Source of the DNA: Anaeromyces robustus
Lineage: Eukaryota; Neocallimastigomycota; Neocallimastigomycetes; Neocallimastigales; Neocallimastigaceae
Reading direction: 5' to 3'
Length of the DNA stretch: 64,000 nucleotides
Assembly: GCA_002104895.1 (NCBI GenBank)
Contig: MCFG01000033.1
Coordinates: forward strand, 5,001 to 69,000
Shown here: positions 56,143-64,000 of the stretch, piece by piece
Layout of the letters: the number at the start of each line of letters is the position of its first letter
Position numbering within the stretch: the stretch's first letter is position 1
The notes under the pieces: model-generated
Databases searched by the model: none
The model's input: the letters and a program-made list of their open reading frames with translations, nothing else
Told to the model about the DNA's origin: nothing
Translations under genes and position numbers: made by a program

Positions 56143-59100
56143 ATGTCGACTAATCCACAAATATATTTAAATAATACAGTCAATAATAATCAGACCGTTA
56201 ATAATCAAGCACTTAATAATAATTCACCATTAAATGCTGCACAATTGTCAAAGATTTCATCTGCTCAAGGTTAATATATATTAAATAATAATAAATAAAT
56301 AATAACAATATATAGAATAATATTTATCATATATAGTTTTTTGTTTTTATAATTAATATTAATATTATAAATATACTAATATATAATTTAAAAATTTTAT
56401 ATTATTTATAAATTTTTTTAATTATTTTAATAAATTAATTTTTTTTTTTAATATCATTATAATTATTATTTATATAATTTATATATATATATTTATATTT
56501 ATACATATCATTTATTTCATTTGTTTAATAAAAGTTACTGGACAACCAATAGCTAATTATGGTCAATTATCTATGAATAATATTGGTGTCAATATGAATA
56601 CCATTGGAATGACAATAAATAATAATAACGGTATTCAAGTCAATGGACTTAATAATATATCAGTTCCTAGAGTTAATTTAATGAATAATTCTATAGCTGT
56701 TGGTAATACAGTAGCAGCAACTACACTTAGAAATGGTAATTATGGAATGGTTAATATTGCAAACCAAAACGTAGCTAATGTTCAATTAAGAAATGGTTTA
56801 AATAATACTGCCACAATTGGTGGTAATAGAATTATTAGTACTGCAGGTTTAACTTATGCTAATGCTAACCCTATTATTCAACAACGTGTTACTGCTAATC
56901 AAGTACCAACAGCAAATCTTCAAACATCAAACATATATAATACTTATCCTTTAAATACTAATATAGTTAATGTTGGAAAGAAAAATGTTTCTAATTTAAG
57001 TCCAGTTAATAATGCAACAAATGCAGCTGGTTTAGCAGGAAATGTAGGACAAAGATTAGTACAAACCTATACAACTAATAATATTCAAACGACTCCACCA
57101 TTACAAGCACAAAATATACAATTATTAAATCAAAGTACTGTTATAACTAATCCTGTTAAAACTTCAACACCAACAGTTGTTCCACAACAAAAAGCTACTA
57201 TAACAACTCCTGTTCAACCTACTTCTGCATTAAATCTTCAAAATAAGTTTAAAACTAGTAATGATGCCATAGGAACTACCACAGCTACAACAAATGCTAT
57301 TACTAATACTACAGATATATTAACTCCAGTATCTAAAATTAATGAAAAACTAAATCAAACTCCAATTCAAACCGTTAAGAATGAAACTATTACTACTCCT
57401 ATTGCTTCATCTACTACTACTATAAATACTTTAACACCAAATTCTGAAGGTATTAATGAATCAGCAAAAATTAATAATAATTCTAAAGAAACCGTTAAAA
57501 TAGAAAAAACAGATATAAATGAAGCTACTAAAAAAATTTTATCAACACCAGTATCTGAAACAAAAGATATTACAAAGAATCAATTACCTACTTCAACTGT
57601 AACAACACAATCTCAAAATACCGGTTTAGTAACACCAACAAATTATCAAGTAGTCAATGGTACAGAAAAAAGAACAAACACAACTTTAACAGCTACTACT
57701 AATAAAAGTGGTGTATCCAATTCTTTAGCATATAATCAAGGTAATTATAATATATATAATAATATATATAATATTATTATATATGTATTTTTTTTTTATA
57801 TTGTATAATTTTTTTTCAAAAATATTAATAATTAAAGTTTGGTAAATCTTATTATTATTAAAAGTTAATTAAAATATGAGTTCAAAAAAAAAGTAATATA
57901 TTTTTAACAAAAATGATTAGGGGAATAATAAGTTAATTTAAAGATAATATTAAGAAGATAAAAATTTTATTTATAGTTATAAAAATAAATTAAAAATAAA
58001 TTAAATTTAGATTAAATGTTTTTATTTATTAATAATATAAAATTTATATTATTTTAATATTCAATATATTAAATTAATATGGAAAAAAAAATTTTGATAT
58101 TAAAAAATTATTAAAAGATAAATCAAATCACTATATTAAAATAGAAAGCTAACATATAAATATTAATAATATATTAAATATTAACTTGAATAATTATTAT
58201 ATAAGAATGAATTTTGTCTTTGATTTTTTTAAATTTTTTTTTTAAGAAATATATATTTTAAAAAAAAATTTTTTAAAAAAAAAAAAAAAAAATTATAGAC
58301 AAATTAATTAATTATTAGTTAAAAAGATATTAAAAATTAAAAATTAATATTATAATAATTACTATTTCATATATTTATATAATTATATAAATTATATAAA
58401 TACAAATAATATTAGATTAATGAAATAGAATAGCAATAGCAATAGCAATTTTTTTTTAGAATTTTTTTTTTTAAAAACAATAAATTTTTGTATATAGAAT
58501 AGAAAAAAGAAATAATAATAGTATAGAAATATAATATATTTATGTTTTTTTTTATTAAATTAACATTTTTACTTTAAAAAAAATATTATTATTTTTTTTT
58601 AAAAAAACATAATCATAAACAATAATAATCATTAATATTAAATACAATTTTTTGTAAATAATTGACATTTAATTATTCAATATAGGACAAAATATGTATC
58701 AAAAACAATATATAGCAGCTCCAACAACAGCAATTAATTATCCTCAAACTGCTGTACAAAATGGTTATCAAGTAAATAAAGCATTTTATCCTGCTGGTAC
58801 AAATCAAACTACATATTTAAATCAATATGCTACTGTAAAATCAATTGCAGGTAATACTCTTGGAATTCAACAACAAATTCCTCAGAAATATTATACTATT
58901 GCAAATGGTACTTATAGTAATGCAAATGGTACTTATAGTAATGCAAATGGTACAGTACAAACTGGTATTAAAACTATAAATCCAACTGCTCCTGTTTCTT
59001 ATACTGTTGCTAATAATCAAAAATATGTTGTAACTAATCCAATAACTAATACTGTATTAAATAATCGTGTACAAGGTGTTTCTCAATATCCAGTTAATAA

Positions 59101-60322
59101 TACCATTACTAATGTTTATCAAGTTTCAAATAATAATACTGTAAAAGTTTCAAATGGATATATACCAAATAATAATCAAGTAGTTATGAATACAATAAAT
59201 AATGGACAAGTATCATATGTTAAAGTTAATCCAACGGTTAATGGTAATGTTATAAGTAATGCCACTAATTTAGTAAATTATAATGGTACTAATACCACTG
59301 TAGTTAATCCATCTGCAACTAATACTAACCCATACCTTAATAAAACAGCTAATCTTACAAATCCTACTCTTTTAGCTAATGGAAGATTTGCAAAAACAAC
59401 TACAACTAATGCAGTTGAACCAAATTCTAAATATTTAATGAATAATCCAATATCGACTCAAGTATCATCATTCCTTATGAATACTCCACCAGTTTCTTCA
59501 ACTACTTCTTCACGTCGTCGTAATGACATTCTTAGACCACCAAATCCATTTATTTTATATCGTCAAGAACATCATTCTAAAGTACTTGCTGAACATGAAG
59601 GTATAAGTAATACTGAAATTTCAAAAATTATTGGTAAAATGTGGAAGAATGAATCCGAAGAAGTAAAGAATAAATATAAGGAAAAAGCTCAAGAAATGAA
59701 AAGACGTCATAAATTAATGTATCCAGATTATAGATTTGCACCACGTAAACAAGAAGAAATTAGAAGAAGAAAGAAGAGAAAGAATATTACTCCAGAAAGT
59801 ACTACTAGTCAAACTACAGCATCAACTGCAGCTACTACTGATGATAAAAAGGAAAATGATGTTAAGAAGGAAGAAGTAAAAGTTGAATCTACTTTAGAAG
59901 ATTCAACTATTATAGAAAATGCTAAGAAGAAATTAAAGAAAGAAGATGTTAGTATTAATAGTACTAAAGATGGATTAGACTTTTTAAATGATATAACTAA
60001 AACTTTAACCACTACTACTACCACTACTAATACTACTACTGAAAATAAAATTGAAGAAACGATAAAAACAGAAGTAAGTAATTCTAATATACCAGCAACT
60101 ACTGATGACAGTAATAATATAATAACATCAACTTCATTATTTAGTGATTTAGATACTAATTTATCTAATATTAATTCTTTTGATATTGAAAACTTTGATA
60201 TAACTGATGATAACAGTTTTATTGATAATTATTTAAATTTTAATTCTAGTCACACCTTCCAAACAACTTCAGATTCTATGTTTAATCAATTAACAGACTT
60301 ATTAAATAATGGAAAAAAATAA
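56143..60322 (+). CDS. HMG-box DNA-binding protein, fungal mating-type style
   Basis: Probable nuclear transcription factor. Three exons join in frame: 56143-56269, 56535-57740, 58686-60322 (989 aa). The N-terminal 720 residues are Asn/Thr/Gln/Val-rich low complexity with no visible domain, including two ANGTYSN copies. The HMG box lies at about 728-799: RPPNPFILYRQEHH, GISNTEISKIIGKMWKNES, VKNKYKEKAQEMKRRH, YPDYRFAPRK. It has the MATA_HMG layout (RPPNxFILYR, NxEISKIxGxMWK, YPDYR) seen in fungal MAT and Ste11-type regulators rather than the non-specific HMGB type. A basic run (RRRKKRK) just after it is a likely nuclear localisation signal. A Thr-rich, acidic tail follows. Intron 2 is 945 bases, the longest in the window. 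Whether it is a mating-type gene cannot be told from one box. Confidence 0.9.
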
Positions 60323-60332
60323 TTTAATTTTT

Positions 60333-60377
<45 letters not shown>

Positions 60378-61899
60378 GACAATCATTATATAGTATTTTA
60401 TTAAATTAGTTAATAATTATTTTTACATATTTTAAAAAGGTTTTTTTTTTTTTTTAAAAAAAAAAAAAAATTACATTAAATAAAATAAAATAAAATAAAA
60501 TAAAAAAATAATAAATAAAAATTAAGATATTTTTTAATAATAATAACAATACAGTTTTATAAAAGCAAATTTTTTTTTTTTATTATTCTATATAATTTAA
60601 CATTTATCTATTTCATTAATTAATTATCATAATTTTTTTTTAACTTTTTTTTATACTATATAAATGAAACACTAATATTATAAAATATATATTATATATA
60701 TATATTTTTAATCAAAAAAAAAAAAAAAAAAAAGAATAAAAAAATTTTAAAATATATATAAAAAAAATAAAAAAGTTTTCAATGTGACGTGACAGGTTAT
60801 AAAACTATTGTGTATATAATAAAATATTTTAAATTTTATTTTATAATATTTATGAATTTTTTGTTTGAGAAAGAAAGAAAAAAAAAAGACAATGAATAGA
60901 ATAGAAGTTGGTTGAAAGAGTGTGATTTAATGAATTAATGAATAATGATCTAAAAAATAATATCAAAGTTGATATAATGAAGTGTGATTTAATAAATTAA
61001 ATAATAATTTTTTTTTATATATATTATTTCTTTTTTTTTTTTTTTTTAAAAAAAAAATATTTTCATTAATAATGCTTATTTATATAATTATTTATTTATT
61101 TATTTTATTTATTTTAGAAATTTATTAATCCAATATATAAAGAAGCTTCAGAATTCTTACTGTAATAAACCGAAGACTTAAATATATTATTATTCAATAA
61201 TTCAAATCAAAAAAATGACAATGTTAATAATAATTTACTTAAATCAAAGCATTATTAAGTTAAGTGCTTCCAATAATGACCATAACTTAATATAATTTTT
61301 TTTTTAGTGGATAACGATAGATTTATTTATTTAATACTATATTTTATAATAATATTTAATATTTATATTTAATTTAATTTATTTTTATTTTTTTTTTAGT
61401 TATTTTAATTTTTTCTTTCTTTTTTTTTTTTTTTCTTTTTTAAACAAAATAACTTATTTATAATTAAAAAGAAAAAAAATTTTTTATAACATTTTTAAAT
61501 AAAGCAATAAAGAAAATATTTAATTTTTAATTTCTCATTTTTGAAAAGTTATCACATCATATATATCATTCCTTATTAAAAATTTATTTTATTATTTTTA
61601 TATTTAAATATGTATTAAAAAATATCATCATTTTGTCATTTTATATAAATCTAACTATAAATATACAATATCTTTTTTTTTTTCTCAATAAAAAATTACT
61701 ATAATTTATATCATATTTATATATTTATTATTTTAAAATAAATAATATTAAATAAAAATAAAATATAATAAAAAAAAAAAAAATAAATAAATACTTAAAA
61801 ATGATTGGATAAAATTTTTAAATTTTAAATCTTTTATAACAATTTTTTTTTTTTTAAGAAAAAAAACTAAGTAACAATTATACATATAGTAAAGATAAT
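60323..61899. other. Intergenic between HMG-box and HMCES genes
   Basis: A/T runs with two more complex patches. At 60780-60990 there is TGTGACGTGACAGG (a bZIP/CRE-like core, unusually GC-rich here) and a direct repeat of AGTGTGATTTAAT (60918, 60981). At 61140-61320 there is a 9-bp inverted pair ATTAAGTTA / TAACTTAAT. No gene is called; promoter elements for the downstream gene are possible. Confidence 0.55.
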
Positions 61900-64000
61900 A
61901 TGTGTGGAAGAACTTCAAATCAAGCTGTAATAATATATAATTTTTAATAAATTATGAAATATATGTATATTTTTCTTATTATTTTTGTAAATGTTATTAA
62001 AAATGTGTTAATAAATATTTTATTTTATTTTATTTTATTTTTACATTTATAAAATAAGTCAATTGACGAAATTGAAGAACAACTTCAATGTCAATGTTCA
62101 AATTCCGAACTTTATAAACCAAAATATAATGTTGCTCCTTCAAATTATCAACCAGCTTTAATTTGTGATACTAAATTAAATAAATCTATTAAAATTATGG
62201 TATGATAAAAAATAATAATAATAATAATAATAATGAAATTTAAGTACTTTAGTAGTTTTTAACATTTTTGAATTGTAATTATTATTATTATAATAATTTT
62301 TTATTTTAAATATTAAATTATAATTTTTTAAATTTTTGAATAAAAAAAAATTATAATAATAGTAATAATAATTAACAAATAATTTAATTTTCTTTAATAA
62401 AACATTTTTTTTATTATTTTTCTTTTTTCTTTATTCATTTATTCTTTTTATTCTTTATATATACTTATTAATAAAACATTTTTTTATTGGTTTTCTTTTT
62501 TCTTTATTCATTTATTCTTTTTATTCTTTATATATAATTTAACTTATATAATTATATAATTTTTAAATTTTAAATAATAATTATTAATAAAATATTTTTA
62601 ACTTTCCATATATATATCTATTATTTTTTTTTTTTTATAATAAAAGCAATGGGGTTTCATTCCTTCTTGGACTAATAAAAATAATAATAATGATAAAAAA
62701 ACTATAAAAGCTATAAACGCTAGAGATGATTCCTTACTTGGTACCAAAGTAAATAATAATATTAAAAATAATTTTTAATATAAAAATACGAATATATTAA
62801 AAAATATATATATAAATTTTTGTTTTAAAAAGTTTTTTTTTTTTTTTTTTTTTCTAACTTTTAATTTTAATTATAAAAATTCTATTTAAAATTAATTTTA
62901 AAAATAATTTATAAATATATAGCAATTATTCAGAAGAGTTAAACAAAATCAAAGATGTATTGTTGTTGCAACTGGATATTATGAATGGAAAAAAGAAGAT
63001 AATAAAAAAATTCCATATTATGTTTCCTATAAAGATGGAAAATTATTAAAATTAGCTGCTGTATATGATATTTTAAAACAAGCTGATGGTATATATATAT
63101 ATATTTATATTAATTTTAATTTTAATTTTAATTTTACATTATTTTATATGTAATTAATAACATTTTTTATTTAATAATTTATAATATTATTATTAAAAAT
63201 AAAAAAAAAAATTTTAATATTATTCTAATTAGATACTGAATTATATACTTATGCAAGTAAGTTAAAAAAAAAAATTATATTTATAAAATAAAATAAAATA
63301 TTCTTAACTATTCATATATATATATATTAATAATACTAAACTATTATTATAATTATTATTTATTATTTATTAATTATTAATTATTATTTAATACTTGTTA
63401 TTATTATTATTAGTTGTTACAACTAAATGTAGTAAATCATTATCCTTTTTACACCCACGTATGCCTGTCATTTTGAATAATGATGAAGATATTATGAATT
63501 GGATTAATCCAAGACTTTCATTTAATAAAGTTAGTGGTTTAATGAAATCAACTGAATTAAATGATAATCTTCAATGGTATTTTATATAAATTTTTTATTT
63601 ATATAATATTTTTTTTATATAATATTTTAAATAATAAATAAAATAAAATAAAATAAAATAAATAGATAAATAAATAATAATGATAATAACAATTAATTTT
63701 TAATTTTATATTAAAATATAATATAATATAGTTATCGTGTTTCATTAGATGTAAATAAAGTAGAAAATCAATCACCAGACTTAATTGTCGAAGTTAAAGA
63801 AGATAAAATTGAAAAGAAACCAGAAAACAAAAGTATAACGGATTTCTTCGCCAAAAAGCCTAAAAATGATAATAATAAAAAAGCTAAAAAGGAAGAAAAT
63901 ATTGAAATAAAACAAGAAATAAAAGATGAAAAAGAAGTTAAAGAAGAAATAGAAGAAGAAAAACCAAAACCAAAACCAATACCAAAATCAAAATCAATTC
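61900..64000 (+). CDS. HMCES: HMCES/SRAP-domain abasic-site protein, 3' end beyond window
   Basis: SRAP proteins crosslink to abasic sites in single-stranded DNA at stalled forks and shield them. Exons: 61900-61926, 62059-62199, 62647-62748, 62923-63088, 63233-63256, 63414-63576, 63732 to beyond the window edge. MCGRTSNQA places catalytic Cys2 right after the initiator Met. Also present are YNVAPSNYQPAL, MQWGFIPSW, INARDDS (Asn80), VVATGYYEWKK (Glu111) and HPRMPVIL (His167), so the full active-site set is there. After the domain, NKSITDFFAKK (240-250) closely resembles a PCNA-interacting PIP box, with Asn for the usual Gln; a Lys/Glu-rich and KPKPKP tail follows. Exon 1 has nine codons and exon 5 only 24 bases. 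Confidence 0.94.

Overview
The window looks like nuclear DNA of an anaerobic gut fungus (Neocallimastigomycota: the Neocallimastix / Piromyces / Anaeromyces group). The evidence is extreme AT richness with long A, T, AAT and TTTA runs; short spliceosomal introns (GTAAGT/GTATAT donors, AG acceptors); proteins full of poly-Asn; and gene types typical of these fungi. Those types are a bacterial-like Cthe_2159-type carbohydrate-binding beta-helix protein, a class C GPCR with a large extracellular solute-binding-like region, and a fungal mating-type-style HMG-box protein. Dictyostelium has similar composition but fits the gene content less well. The assignment is inferred from content; no search was run.

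Layout: nine genes, most rebuilt here by joining exons in frame. (1) TGS1, cap trimethylguanosine synthase, + strand, 544-4597, nine exons including 18-nt and 7-nt microexons. (2) An Asn-rich single-pass membrane protein, +, 6006-9228. (3) A two-TM conserved-looking membrane protein, -, 11200-12549. (4) A class C GPCR, -, 19067-22278. (5) A secreted Cthe_2159-type protein, -, 27291-29441, intronless. (6) An Asteroid/ASTE1-like PIN-domain protein, -, 34530-37315, four exons. (7) A single-pass membrane protein with a cytoplasmic SH3 domain and nineteen 14-residue R-x-x-P-R-[ST]-P repeats, +, 41727-45405; two apparent separate ORFs belong to it. (8) An HMG-box protein, +, 56143-60322. (9) HMCES/SRAP abasic-site shield protein with a PCNA-binding-like motif, +, from 61900 and running off the window.

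The genes form no operon or evident pathway. Loose themes are cell-surface sensing and wall/plant-fibre contact (genes 2, 4, 5, 7) and nucleic-acid maintenance (TGS1, ASTE1-like, HMCES). The long gene-free stretches are not uniform: they hold a 172-bp perfect inverted repeat made of tandem arrays around a 1.1-kb loop (37.8-39.6 kb), a roughly 200-bp tandem repeat carrying a conserved small hairpin (51.55-52.45 kb), a degenerate satellite of about nine units (33.3-33.9 kb), several perfect hairpins, and a more complex island at 17.3-18.1 kb that may be a decayed gene. No tRNA, rRNA, CRISPR array or recognisable transposase was seen.
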